64,000 nt of DNA, taken from contig JAQGOL010000037.1 in the NCBI GenBank assembly GCA_028293625.1, positions 140,925 through 204,924 of the forward strand. Direction: 5' to 3'. Of the stretch, positions 17,074-25,862 are shown one piece after another; positions within the stretch are counted from its first letter, which is position 1; each line of letters opens with the position of its first letter. The notes under the pieces were generated by a model that was not told where the DNA came from, ran no database searches, and worked only from the letters and a program-made list of their open reading frames with translations. Both the position numbers and the translations under genes were made by a program. Origin of the DNA: Chthoniobacteraceae bacterium. Lineage in GTDB: Bacteria > Verrucomicrobiota > Verrucomicrobiia > Chthoniobacterales > Chthoniobacteraceae.

Positions 17074-18576
17074 TCAAGCGGCAGGATCTCTGGTCAAAGC
17101 CTGCGCGATTTTTTCTCCACGTGCTTCAAGAATGAGCCTGGTGCGCAGACCAAAAAGCTCGGGCGACAGGCCGACCGGATATTCATGGGGATGGAGGAAC
17201 CGTTTGTGCCCCTCATGCAACGAGTTGAGCTGCTTTAAGGTGCGATCCCGGGACGCGCAAATAGACGGCTTTTCATACACGAGGGTTCCCGCCCGGAAAA
17301 TTGGAACAAGCAACTCCTCAGAATGGGCTCCGGCTGGAATCCGCTTTCGGCGTGTAAGATCGGTTTGATCAATAAGCACTCGGTCGTGCTCCATTGGTCC
17401 GTCCAGATTATAGATCATGTCCCCAATAAAATGGCCATCCTGATAAAAGCGCCGCACTTGTTGAATGCCCGGGTTCGAGGTCTTGGAAGATTGCTCGGAA
17501 AGCTTCACTTTATGTTCCCAGGCGCCGGCGCCGGATCGTACGGCGGCCAGTTTATAGACTCCACCCAAGGCAGGTTGATCGTAGCCGGTCACCAGTTTTG
17601 TTCCAACGCCCCAGATATCGATTTGAGCCCCCTGTTGTTTAAGACTTGCGATGGTGTACTCGTCGAGATCGTTGCTGGCTACTATGACCGCGTCGGGAAA
17701 CCCGGCGGCATCAAGCATGCGGCGCGCCTGGATACTGAAGTAAGCCAGATCGCCTGAATCAAGCCGGATACCTGCCAACTTGCCTCCTCTTTGCCGCAAA
17801 GCATCTCCTTGCTCAATGGCGTTCTGCACGCCGGCCAGAGTATCGTAGGTATCAACCAGGAATAGCGCATTATTAGGCATGGCTTTGGAATATGCCTCGA
17901 ACGCTTCTTTTTCCGTATCAAACGACATTACCCAGCTATGCGCATGGGTGCCCTTTACCGGGATGCCAAACAGCTGTCCCGCCAACAGGTTGGAGGTCGC
18001 GGCACATCCGCCAATATAGGACGCGCGGCTCGCGGATATCGCTCCATCGCTTCCTTGGGCGCGGCGAAGGCCGAATTCCATGACGTCGTCCCCTTTTGCA
18101 GCAAGACAGACTCTGGCGGCCTTGGTCGCGATGAGCGTCTGGAAATTGATCTGGTTTAGAAGTGCGGTTTCCACCAGCTGACATTGAATAAGCGGTCCTT
18201 GAATTCGCAGCAACGGCTCGTGAGGAAACACAACCGTTCCTTCCGGCACTCCATCCACATCGCACCGCCACTCCATTTCGTGGAGATACTCAAGAAATGC
18301 CGGCTCAAACAAAGGGTTGCCATCATTGCCCGATAAAGTAGCCAGATACGCAAGTTCCACCGGCTTAAAGGCGAGTTCACTCAAGTAGTCAATCGCGTCA
18401 CTTAATCCGCAGGCAATGCTAAATCCGCCTTTGAACGGCTGGCTGCGAAAGAAGAGATGAAAAACGGATTCCGTGGAATGGACGCCGCTCTTCCAGTAAG
18501 CGTACATCATTGTAATCTGATAGAGATCAGTCAGGAGCGCCGGGATGCATCGGTTTGAAGGCATGAAATCGGACAT
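17074..18576 (-). CDS. pncB: Nicotinate phosphoribosyltransferase
   Basis: This enzyme turns nicotinate and PRPP into nicotinate mononucleotide, the salvage route to NAD. The 500-residue sequence has the family N-terminus (ALLTDLYQITMMYAYWKSG), the segment RRAQGSDGAISASRASYIGGCAATSN, the GTHAHSWVMSF active-site region, and IRLDSGDLAYFS. Length fits the longer bacterial and eukaryotic-like NAPRTases. The ATG stands only 6 bases beyond a predicted -10 element, so the mRNA may have practically no leader. It is convergent with the receiver-kinase gene and divergent from an orphan protein gene. Confidence 0.94.
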   Translation of the reverse strand: MSDFMPSNRCIPALLTDLYQITMMYAYWKSGVHSTESVFHLFFRSQPFKGGFSIACGLSDAIDYLSELAFKPVELAYLATLSGNDGNPLFEPAFLEYLHEMEWRCDVDGVPEGTVVFPHEPLLRIQGPLIQCQLVETALLNQINFQTLIATKAARVCLAAKGDDVMEFGLRRAQGSDGAISASRASYIGGCAATSNLLAGQLFGIPVKGTHAHSWVMSFDTEKEAFEAYSKAMPNNALFLVDTYDTLAGVQNAIEQGDALRQRGGKLAGIRLDSGDLAYFSIQARRMLDAAGFPDAVIVASNDLDEYTIASLKQQGAQIDIWGVGTKLVTGYDQPALGGVYKLAAVRSGAGAWEHKVKLSEQSSKTSNPGIQQVRRFYQDGHFIGDMIYNLDGPMEHDRVLIDQTDLTRRKRIPAGAHSEELLVPIFRAGTLVYEKPSICASRDRTLKQLNSLHEGHKRFLHPHEYPVGLSPELFGLRTRLILEARGEKIAQALTRDPAA

Positions 18577-18580
18577 CTTA

Positions 18581-18611
18581 GTGTAATAGTTACACCAAAT
18601 TACCCTGTCAA
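18581..18611 (-). promoter_or_regulatory. pncB promoter with overlapping palindromic operator
   Basis: Read on the minus strand, a perfect -35 TTGACA (18606-18611) is followed by a 17-base spacer and TATTAC (18583-18588) as a -10. The perfect palindrome GTGTAATAGTTACAC (18581-18595) covers the -10 and ends 4 bases before the pncB start codon. A repressor bound there would block polymerase. NAD genes in many bacteria are controlled this way by NrtR, NiaR or NadR-type regulators, but I cannot tell which protein would bind here. Transcription would begin at or next to the ATG. Confidence 0.6.
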
Positions 18612-18623
18612 TCCTCCCAACTC

Positions 18624-19166
18624 GTGGCGCAGCGTAAGAGCCTCGATCGCATCGGAGTTCGTCACAGTGTTGGCGTGGCCGGTTTAAAAGATCATGCGAA
18701 AGAAATTGAAGTCGTTCGTGCAGAACTTAAACCCCGCAGCTCTCTCCGGATTAATGCTTACAAACGTCTCCCTGACTATTACTTCGAAGCCGATCCGGCG
18801 CGGTTTCGCGCGATTGACCCGCACTTCCATGTCCACCCTGACAACCATCCTTGGGCCCCATCCCGATTTCTCTTTCAGATGTCCCCTCCAAATCCAGACT
18901 CCGTTTGCAGAGAGATTGCCGGCGAGCTGCGCGATGTCTCCAATTGGCTCTCCCGCGGCAGACTTTCCTCCGAGCAGTTCCGAGCAGCGATTACGACGCT
19001 CGAATCGCGAAAGCTGGCCCGCTTCGGTTTTTACCTTGCCAGTGAAGTTTCCGAGAATGGTGAGGTCCATTTTAGTCTTCGTCATGTGAATACTGGCGAA
19101 CTCTGTTCAAGTATCGATGTTCAACCAAGCACGGGGAAGCTGGAGATACAACACGCCTGCATTTAA
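18624..19166 (+). CDS. Conserved-looking hypothetical protein (180 aa)
   Basis: I do not recognise this family. The product is soluble, with no signal peptide or membrane helix. Residues 45-90 are rich in aromatic and His residues (RLPDYYFEADPARFRAIDPHFHVHPD), followed by a helical central part and a beta-rich end (FGFYLASEVSENGEVHFSLRHVNTGE). The start used is a GTG close to the pncB promoter region; the next ATG, at 18694, is not in this frame. Codon use looks like its neighbours. The divergent arrangement with pncB might mean shared regulation through the palindrome. A weak hairpin (CCGATT/AATCGG) follows the stop. Confidence 0.55.
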   Translation: MAQRKSLDRIGVRHSVGVAGLKDHAKEIEVVRAELKPRSSLRINAYKRLPDYYFEADPARFRAIDPHFHVHPDNHPWAPSRFLFQMSPPNPDSVCREIAGELRDVSNWLSRGRLSSEQFRAAITTLESRKLARFGFYLASEVSENGEVHFSLRHVNTGELCSSIDVQPSTGKLEIQHACI

Positions 19167-19224
19167 TCCGATTGGCAGGGAAATCGGTTTGCTGTTGATG
19201 GCAACGGCGTGCCTCTGCCGACCC

Positions 19225-20304
19225 CTAAATCGGCAACAGGAATTGCCGGCTCGTCGGCTCGACTAATGTGGAAACGCCGATCCCGATGAGTCTAAGCGGG
19301 CTTTTTACAAGCTCATGACGGGCAAGTAAAAAACAGGCCAGCCTGTAGATCTCCTTTTCACCGGTCAACGGATCGTCCACGCGGATCTGGCGAGTTAACG
19401 TGGAGAAATCGCTGTAACGCACTTTTACCTGGACGGTCAGTGCGCCGAAATGGTGCGACTCAAGGCTGCGGGCGACATCAGCCGCCAGCTCTCTTAATGT
19501 CCGCCGTAGCGTTGGCCGGTCGTCGGTATCGACAAGGAAAGTATTCTCCGCACTGATGCTTTTACGGTCTTCACTCAGGTCCAAAGGCCGTGTGTCGTTT
19601 CCGAAAGCGCGCTCTTTTAATTTATCAGCAAATGTTCCGAGGATGGTTCTTAAGTCCAGCTTCGTGGTTTGAAGATTTTCGATTGTAAAGATCCCTTTGG
19701 CCTCAAGCATTGCCGCGGTGACAGGGCCCACTCCATGAATAGCTCGAATTGAGAGTGGACGGATCACCGTTAATTTCTCGCTTTCAAGAATGAGCGTCAG
19801 TCCATCAGGTTTCTGAAGGTCGCTGGCCAACTTCGAGAGAAACTTGTTTGATCCAATCCCGATACTGGCAGTGAGCTGGCGTTCCTCCGTGATTCGCCTT
19901 TTGATTTCCCTGGCCACGGGCATTGCTTCCAAGAGCGCGGCATCATGGCTTGCCGCCTTTTCGAATCCGGCGCTGAGATCAAGATAAGCTTCGTCCACGG
20001 AAACCTGTTCGACACTGGCGCTGAAGCTTCTGAGAATCGCCATGATCACAGCTGACTCGGCCCGATACGCATCCATCCTTGGCCGCACAAAAATTCCCGC
20101 GGGACAAAGCTTCGCTGCCGTGCGCGAGGGCATTGCGGAGCGCACCTTGAACTTGCGAGCTTCGTAACTGGCTGCGCACACCACACCTCGCTGATCAGGC
20201 GGCGAGCCTACAATGAGCGGCTTGCCGCGATAGGCCGGATTATCACGCTGTTCAACAGAAGCGTAAAACGCATCCATATCGACGTGAAAAATAATCCGTG
20301 GCAT
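19225..20304 (-). CDS. dinB: DNA polymerase IV (Y-family)
   Basis: This is an error-prone translesion polymerase. The N-terminus MPRIIFHVDMDAFYASVEQR carries the first catalytic Asp, and SVDEAYLDLS the second acidic pair. The thumb and little-finger regions follow (IHGVGPVTAAMLEAKGIFTIENLQ; SISAENTFLVDTDD). At 359 residues from the chosen ATG it has the usual DinB length; the open frame extends 64 codons upstream with unrelated sequence. I found no obvious LexA-type palindrome in the 100 bases upstream. It is divergent from the DUF4142 gene. Confidence 0.95.
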   Translation of the reverse strand: MPRIIFHVDMDAFYASVEQRDNPAYRGKPLIVGSPPDQRGVVCAASYEARKFKVRSAMPSRTAAKLCPAGIFVRPRMDAYRAESAVIMAILRSFSASVEQVSVDEAYLDLSAGFEKAASHDAALLEAMPVAREIKRRITEERQLTASIGIGSNKFLSKLASDLQKPDGLTLILESEKLTVIRPLSIRAIHGVGPVTAAMLEAKGIFTIENLQTTKLDLRTILGTFADKLKERAFGNDTRPLDLSEDRKSISAENTFLVDTDDRPTLRRTLRELAADVARSLESHHFGALTVQVKVRYSDFSTLTRQIRVDDPLTGEKEIYRLACFLLARHELVKSPLRLIGIGVSTLVEPTSRQFLLPI

Positions 20305-20406
20305 ACGGCTGATTATGCGCGGGATCACATTTGCGATCAGCTCAAAAAAAGAGTGCTGAAGCGGTTCTGCGGCCACGCATCGGCGGCACCCCGATTTGGA
20401 GAGGTT

Positions 20407-20952
20407 ATGAACGCTTACCTCTTTAGATCCATTTTCGTGGCCGCGTCGCTGAGTTTCAGCCTTGTAGTAAGAGCGACCGCGGCCGATGACTCCCAAAACG
20501 CGGGAATTTCTTCAGGCAAGCTGGCCATTGCGGATGAGGCATTTGTCCTGAAAGCGGCGCAGGACGGGCTCACGGAAGTGCAATTAGGCGATTTGGCGGG
20601 GAAAAAGGGCAACCGGGATGATGTCAAAAAGTTTGCCTCCGCAATGACTACCGATCATGGGAAAATAAACGATGCCCTCAAAGCGTTTGCATTGCAGAAA
20701 GGAGTTACCCTGCCGGTCCAGCTCGACGCAGTGCATGCGGGAGTCATTGATCGCCTTTCCAAGCTGGAAAAGGAGCAGTTTGACAAGGCTTACATCGAGA
20801 GAATGATCGCGGATCATAAGGCCGATGTCGGCGAGTTTAGCGCAATGCTCACAAAAACAGCCGACGCGGATCTGAAGCTGTTTTTGAAAAGCACGTTGCC
20901 GATTCTCAAAGCGCACCTTTCCCATATTGAGCGGATTGAGACAGGGAGATAA
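20407..20952 (+). CDS. DUF4142 family exported protein
   Basis: The 181-residue product begins with a signal peptide (MNAYLFRSIFVAASLSFSLVVRATA). The mature part matches the all-helical, ferritin-like DUF4142 fold, with ADEAFVLKAAQDGLTEVQLGDLAGKKGNRDDVKKFASAMTTDH and a C-terminal helix ending LPILKAHLSHIERI. Members are periplasmic or outer-membrane proteins of unknown function, often stress-linked. A good Shine-Dalgarno (GGAGAGG) lies just before this ATG, supporting it over the earlier in-frame ATG at 20284. It ends 2 bases from the convergent DUF1501 gene. Confidence 0.88.
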   Translation: MNAYLFRSIFVAASLSFSLVVRATAADDSQNAGISSGKLAIADEAFVLKAAQDGLTEVQLGDLAGKKGNRDDVKKFASAMTTDHGKINDALKAFALQKGVTLPVQLDAVHAGVIDRLSKLEKEQFDKAYIERMIADHKADVGEFSAMLTKTADADLKLFLKSTLPILKAHLSHIERIETGR

Positions 20953-20954
20953 TT

Positions 20955-22415
20955 TCAGGAAAGAATACCGGCCACGACTTTGCCGTGCACGTCAGTCAGG
21001 CGAAACTGCCGGCCTTGGAAGCGATAGGTAAGCCTTTCGTGATCGACACCCAGCAGGTGCATGATGGTCGCCTGGAGATCATGCACGTGGACGGGATCTT
21101 TTACCACGTTGAAGCCGAACTCGTCGGTCTCCCCATGGGTGATTCCAGGTTTCACGCCGCCACCGGCCATCCACATGGTGAATGCATACGGATGATGATC
21201 CCGGCCCCAGCGTTTGGTGTCGTTGATATCCCCTTGAAGGAACGGGGTCCGGCCGAATTCGCCGCCCCAGATTACCAGCGTGTCGTCGAGCAGTCCTCGT
21301 TGTTTGAGATCCCTGACCAAGGCGGCGCTGGGCTGATCCGTATCGCGGCACTGGATCTGGAACTGGGTGGAGATGTTGTTGTGATGGTCCCAGCCCGCGT
21401 GGAAGCATTGCACAAACCGCACGCCTCGTTCAGCCAGCCGGCGCGCCATCAGGCAGTTGTATGCAAAGGACCCCTGCCGCTTCACGTCGGGTCCATACAT
21501 GTCGAGCGTTTCCTGGGATTCCTGAGAAAAATCGGTAAGTTCCGGCACGCTCGCCTGCATCTTGTAAGCCATCTCGTATTGAGCAATGCGCGTCGCGATC
21601 TCGGGATCGGCAAACTCGCTGGAATGCTCCTCATTAAGTTTCGCAAGGTTATCGAGCAAGCCTCGCCGCACCTCGCGGGACATTCCATCCGGATTGGATA
21701 GATAGAGGACCGGATCGCCGCTGCCGCGGAACCGCACGCCTTGGTATTTGGAAGGAAGAAAGCCTGAACTCCAGTAGAAGTCGTAGAAGATCTGGCCACA
21801 CGACGCTTCTTTATCGCGCGAGGTCATGACTACAAAGCCCGGCAACTCCTGCGAGTCGGTGCCAAGTCCGTAAGTAGCCCACGCGCCCATACTCGGGCGG
21901 CCGGGTTGTTCTCCGCCCGTGAGAAAAAAGCTGATCGCCGGGGCATGGTTCACCGCCTCGGTATGCATTGATTTTACAAAACAGAGGTCATCGACGATCC
22001 CGGCCATATGCGGCAGATATTCGCCAACCCATGCCCCGCTCGCGCCGTATTGCTTGAAACCTGCCACGGCCGGGAGCACGAGCTTCTTCTGGGTTTGTGT
22101 CATCGTGGAGAAGCGCTTGCTTCCAACCACCGATCCGGGGATCTCCTGGCCGCGCATTTTTTCCATCCCGGGTTTCCAATCGAAAGTATCCAGATGGGGC
22201 GGCGCGCCGTTTTGGAGCAGATAGATGACGCGCTTGGCTTTTGGCGCAAAATGAGGGAGTCCTTCCAATCCACCGATCCGAGGGAGCGTGTTTGTCGCGC
22301 CGAGTAGTTCGCGATCGAGCAAGGAAGCGAGCGCAACGCCACCGATGCCAACCGCGCTTTTGGAAAAAAACTGGCGCCGGGTGAGATGTGCGGCGCGTTC
22401 CTGTTGGGGGGTCAT
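20955..22415 (-). CDS. DUF1501 protein with Tat signal
   Basis: The 486-residue protein starts with a twin-arginine export signal (LTRRQFFSKSAVGIGGVALASLL, RR at 13-14). The sulfatase/alkaline-phosphatase-like DUF1501 domain follows: RVIYLLQNGAPPHLDTFDWKP, LVIWGGEFGRTPF and GRDHHPYAFTMWMAGGG are typical. Its biochemical role is unknown. In PVC bacteria it almost always forms a pair with a PSD1/PSCyt1 protein, as here, where it starts 4 bases after that gene stops. A clear Shine-Dalgarno AAGGA stands about 8 bases before the ATG. The pair likely acts in the periplasm. Confidence 0.92.
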   Translation of the reverse strand: MTPQQERAAHLTRRQFFSKSAVGIGGVALASLLDRELLGATNTLPRIGGLEGLPHFAPKAKRVIYLLQNGAPPHLDTFDWKPGMEKMRGQEIPGSVVGSKRFSTMTQTQKKLVLPAVAGFKQYGASGAWVGEYLPHMAGIVDDLCFVKSMHTEAVNHAPAISFFLTGGEQPGRPSMGAWATYGLGTDSQELPGFVVMTSRDKEASCGQIFYDFYWSSGFLPSKYQGVRFRGSGDPVLYLSNPDGMSREVRRGLLDNLAKLNEEHSSEFADPEIATRIAQYEMAYKMQASVPELTDFSQESQETLDMYGPDVKRQGSFAYNCLMARRLAERGVRFVQCFHAGWDHHNNISTQFQIQCRDTDQPSAALVRDLKQRGLLDDTLVIWGGEFGRTPFLQGDINDTKRWGRDHHPYAFTMWMAGGGVKPGITHGETDEFGFNVVKDPVHVHDLQATIMHLLGVDHERLTYRFQGRQFRLTDVHGKVVAGILS

Positions 22416-22419
22416 CGTA

Positions 22420-25400
22420 TTATTCCTTGGTAAGCGTTTCGTCGAGATTGAGTAACAGGAGTGCCAGACTGGTGTGGGCGGCAAGTTCGGCCGGCGGCAA
22501 TCCTGGATCGGGTTTTGATTCTCCCGCGCCGATCAGCTTAACCGCGGCCTCGGGGTCAGCATTGTATTGATTCCTGAACAGGGCGAGTGAACCGGCGAGC
22601 AACCCGGATTCATTGGGCGTTGGTGGACGAGCGGTGCAAAGCCGAAACGCAAATGCAATTCGTGCGGCATCGTCGACGCCTCTTTCCTTTAGCATCCGTT
22701 CAGCCAGCGCACGCGACGCCTCGACATACGTCACGTCATTAAGAGTCACCAACGCGTGGAGCGGCGTGTTGGTGCGCCCCGTTTTTACCGCGCAGTTCTG
22801 CCGGCTCGAGACGTCGAAAAAAAGCGTCGGTCCAACGATCCGCCGCCAGAAAATGTACAGGCTCCGCCGATAAAGCGCTTCGCCGTGATCCTGCGTAAAC
22901 TTGATCTGGCCGAATGTGGCATCCTCCCACACGTTGGCGGGTTGATAGACTTTGACCGGAGGACCGCCGGACTTGTCGACCAGAAGCCCCGAAACAGCAA
23001 GTGCCTGATCCCGCAGCATCCAGCTTGGAAGCCGAAAACGCGGCCCCCGCGCCAGCCACTGATTTTCCGGGTCACGCTCAGCCATGCCGGGCGGTATTTT
23101 TGACTGCTGCCGGTAGGTGGCGCTGGTGACAATCAGCCTGTGTAGATGCTTTACGTCCCACCCGCTTTCAATGAACTCGCGTGCCAGCCAGTCGAGCAGC
23201 TCCGGGTGAAGCGGTTTATCGCCTTGAAGCCCAAAATCGTCGACCGATTTCACCAGTCCGCGGCCAAAGAAAAGCTGCCAATAACGGTTCACCGTCACGC
23301 GCGCCGTCAGCGGATGCTCGGGCGAAACAAGCCAGCGCGCAAGCGCAAGGCGGTTTGGCGGAGCATCGGCCGGAAGGGGCGGAAGAACAGCCGGCGTTCC
23401 GGGTTCCACCTTCTCGGCGAACTTATCGTATGCGCCTTTTACCAGGATAAATGTATCGCGCGGTTTTGCCCGATCGCGCATGACCATGGTGCGCGGCGTA
23501 TCGCGTTCGAGCGCTTCCCGGGCCGCTTTGGTTTCATCGGCCTGCTTTTTTGCGGCGATCAGGGCGGGATCGCTGGCCAGATAATATTCCGTCAGCGCCT
23601 TTTTCTGCTCTTCATTTCGCTGATCGGGCGCCGTGGCGAGCGTCGCTTTTACCTTGTCCGGAATGGGACGAAGCAGAGCTGCCGGCGAGCTGGTGAGCGA
23701 GATCCGCAACCGCCCGATTACATGCTGGGCAAACGCGGACTGAAATTGCAGGCGAAGCGAGATTACCTTGTCCGGGCGGTAACCGAAACTGTCCTGGAGT
23801 TCAAAGATCGCTTCGTGCGCGAGACCAACGTGCGGCCAGGCGCCCCAGCCCGTTTCTTTCTTCCCATCGAGCGCGTCTTTTAATGGCCAGCCTGGCTGCT
23901 CGAAATCGGCGCGCACCCCGGTAAGGCCCACCGGTTTTCCGTCACCGAGCATTTTAAACTCGCTCAATACCCAGCTCCCGTTCGACGCGCGGCCGGGCCC
24001 TTTGCTTGCCAGCGAATCATCAGGCAGCACTTCAAGCTTGATGGCGGTCACGTGCGCGCGCCGGGTAATCGCCGTGATGATGAGGTCATCCGTATCCGGG
24101 TTTTTGCCGCTCACGAGGATGGAGCGATCGGCCAGCTTCGTCACCGTTGCGCCGTTTTCACTGATCGCTTCATCAATGGACATCGGCTCCCACTCGACCG
24201 CGCCTACAGCGGCGGCATCGCCGGCAAGGGCGCTCTCCCAGGCAGGCTGCCCGGCGCGCAATGTCTTTTCGAGCTCGTCGCGTTCGGTTTTTGCGCGCGC
24301 TTCGGCAGCCTTGGCCTCATCGATCTTCTGTTGCTGCTCGGGTGCGACGAGACTGAGGACCGGATTGGCAAATCCCCCGGCGTCATTGGCTCCGGATTCG
24401 TCGATGGAATTAAAGTAAGCACTCAGCTGGTAGTATTCTCGCTGTTTAATCGGATCAAACTTATGATCGTGACAGCGGCAGCACGTCATCGTCAGCCCGA
24501 GCCAGACCGTTCCGGTTGTTTCAACCCGATCCTGGACATAATCGACCCGCGATTCCTCCGCAATCCGGCCCCCTTCGCCATTGATCATATGATTGCGATG
24601 AAACCCGGTGGCCACGAGTTGATCCTGGGTTGGATTTGGAAGCAGATCACCGGCAATTTGTTGCACCGTAAACTGGTCGAAAGGCATGTTTTCGTTCAGC
24701 GCCTTGATCGCCCAATCGCGCCAATGCCACATCCCGCGGGTTGGATCGCCTTGGTAACCATTCGTATCGGCATATCGGGCCGCATCGAGCCATTCCCAGA
24801 CCATCCGCTCGCCGTAACGCGGCGAGGCAAGCAGCCGATCGACCAGTTTTTCATACGCATCCGGGGCGGAATCGGCCAGGAACGCATCGACTTCCCCGGG
24901 CGTGGGAGGAAAGCCGCTGAGATCCAAAGTGACCCGGCGAATCAGCTTTTCCCTTGATGCTTCCGGTGAAGGAGTGAGCTGTTCCTTTTGCAGTCGTGCA
25001 CGCACAAACGCATCGATTGGATTGCGGAGCGCAGAATTCAACCCGCCGATCTCCGGTGGAACCGATCGTTTCGGCGCCACGAATGCCCAATGCTCGCCCC
25101 ACGGCGCGCCGGCCTCGACCCAGGTTTTGATCAATTGCCTCTGGGACTCCGTGAGTTTGCGATTTGATTTCGGGGTCGGCATCACCTCATCCGGATCGGT
25201 GCTGAAAATGCGCGTGATCAGCTCACTCGCCTCGGGTTTTCCCGGTTCAACAATCGCAATGCCATCCTCGTTTTTCCCAATGGCGCCTTCCTTGCGATCG
25301 AGGCGCAGCTTGGCTTTTCGCGCCGCGGAATCCGGGCCGTGACACTGGTAACAATTCTCCGAAAGGATCGGTTGAATATCGCGGCTGAAATCAATCGGCG

Positions 25401-25476
25401 CAGCATGGGCGCAAACCGAGACCAGCAGAAGTAGAACAAATTGACCACGGGGGAACGGGGGAAACTGCCAAAACAT
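22420..25476 (-). CDS. PSCyt1-PSCyt2-PSD1 exported cytochrome-like protein
   Basis: This 1018-residue exported protein has an N-terminal hydrophobic signal (FVLLLLVSVCAHA). A planctomycete-type cytochrome domain (PSCyt1) follows with C42-x-x-C45-H46 in SENCYQCHGPD, then PSCyt2 (LIRRVTLDLSGFPPTPGEVDAFLAD; RYGERMVWEWLDAARYADTNGYQ). A coiled-coil and lectin-like middle region comes next, and a C-terminal PSD1 domain (NRYWQLFFGRGLVKSVDDFGLQG; LHALVTLNDVTYVEASRALAERM). It is the upstream partner of the DUF1501 gene. Proposed roles in electron transfer or polysaccharide breakdown are not proven. The ATG before the signal peptide is preferred to one 19 codons earlier. Confidence 0.93.
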   Translation of the reverse strand: MFWQFPPFPRGQFVLLLLVSVCAHAAPIDFSRDIQPILSENCYQCHGPDSAARKAKLRLDRKEGAIGKNEDGIAIVEPGKPEASELITRIFSTDPDEVMPTPKSNRKLTESQRQLIKTWVEAGAPWGEHWAFVAPKRSVPPEIGGLNSALRNPIDAFVRARLQKEQLTPSPEASREKLIRRVTLDLSGFPPTPGEVDAFLADSAPDAYEKLVDRLLASPRYGERMVWEWLDAARYADTNGYQGDPTRGMWHWRDWAIKALNENMPFDQFTVQQIAGDLLPNPTQDQLVATGFHRNHMINGEGGRIAEESRVDYVQDRVETTGTVWLGLTMTCCRCHDHKFDPIKQREYYQLSAYFNSIDESGANDAGGFANPVLSLVAPEQQQKIDEAKAAEARAKTERDELEKTLRAGQPAWESALAGDAAAVGAVEWEPMSIDEAISENGATVTKLADRSILVSGKNPDTDDLIITAITRRAHVTAIKLEVLPDDSLASKGPGRASNGSWVLSEFKMLGDGKPVGLTGVRADFEQPGWPLKDALDGKKETGWGAWPHVGLAHEAIFELQDSFGYRPDKVISLRLQFQSAFAQHVIGRLRISLTSSPAALLRPIPDKVKATLATAPDQRNEEQKKALTEYYLASDPALIAAKKQADETKAAREALERDTPRTMVMRDRAKPRDTFILVKGAYDKFAEKVEPGTPAVLPPLPADAPPNRLALARWLVSPEHPLTARVTVNRYWQLFFGRGLVKSVDDFGLQGDKPLHPELLDWLAREFIESGWDVKHLHRLIVTSATYRQQSKIPPGMAERDPENQWLARGPRFRLPSWMLRDQALAVSGLLVDKSGGPPVKVYQPANVWEDATFGQIKFTQDHGEALYRRSLYIFWRRIVGPTLFFDVSSRQNCAVKTGRTNTPLHALVTLNDVTYVEASRALAERMLKERGVDDAARIAFAFRLCTARPPTPNESGLLAGSLALFRNQYNADPEAAVKLIGAGESKPDPGLPPAELAAHTSLALLLLNLDETLTKE

Positions 25477-25862
25477 GGACGCAGTATGCCCGGTTTTTGC
25501 CGAGCGGCAACTTACGGGATCGCGTGAAGCCACCGTTTATTTTCAATGAACCCGGGCGTCCGCGACGATTCGTGCGCGAACTGGATGCAACGGCGCTTCC
25601 TGCATCTCTCATAAACGCCCAGGATCAACCTGCATGATCAAAGCCATCACCTTTGCTACTGCGAATTGGCGACCAACCGGTTTGCCCAACAACAGGCGTT
25701 CCGAGGTTGCCAATTCGTTTTCCAACGCAAGCCGCCATATTTCAAGCCCGTTTCAATAAGGTTATCTGGCAGCTGGCTCTTCTTGCCAATGCTTGGTTTT
25801 CGTAGAAACTCCGCCGAAATAGGAAATCGGCGTACCGATTTCTCAATCAGCCACTAACAAGG
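25477..25862. other. Intergenic stretch with an 8-bp hairpin
   Basis: This 386-base gap separates divergent genes. No convincing coding sequence was seen. The only clear structure is a perfect hairpin at 25823-25842 (GAAATCGG, loop CGTA, CCGATTTC), about 20 bases before the acyltransferase start. It could be a leader structure or operator. No standard promoter was recognised with confidence. Confidence 0.5.

Noticed and set aside
20304..20406. LexA operator between dinB and the DUF4142 gene
   Set aside because: I looked for a palindromic SOS box and found none of the known types; a lineage-specific box cannot be excluded.
25666..25857. A 63-aa frame before the acyltransferase
   Set aside because: It has no ribosome-binding site and unusual composition, and it overlaps the hairpin at 25823-25842.
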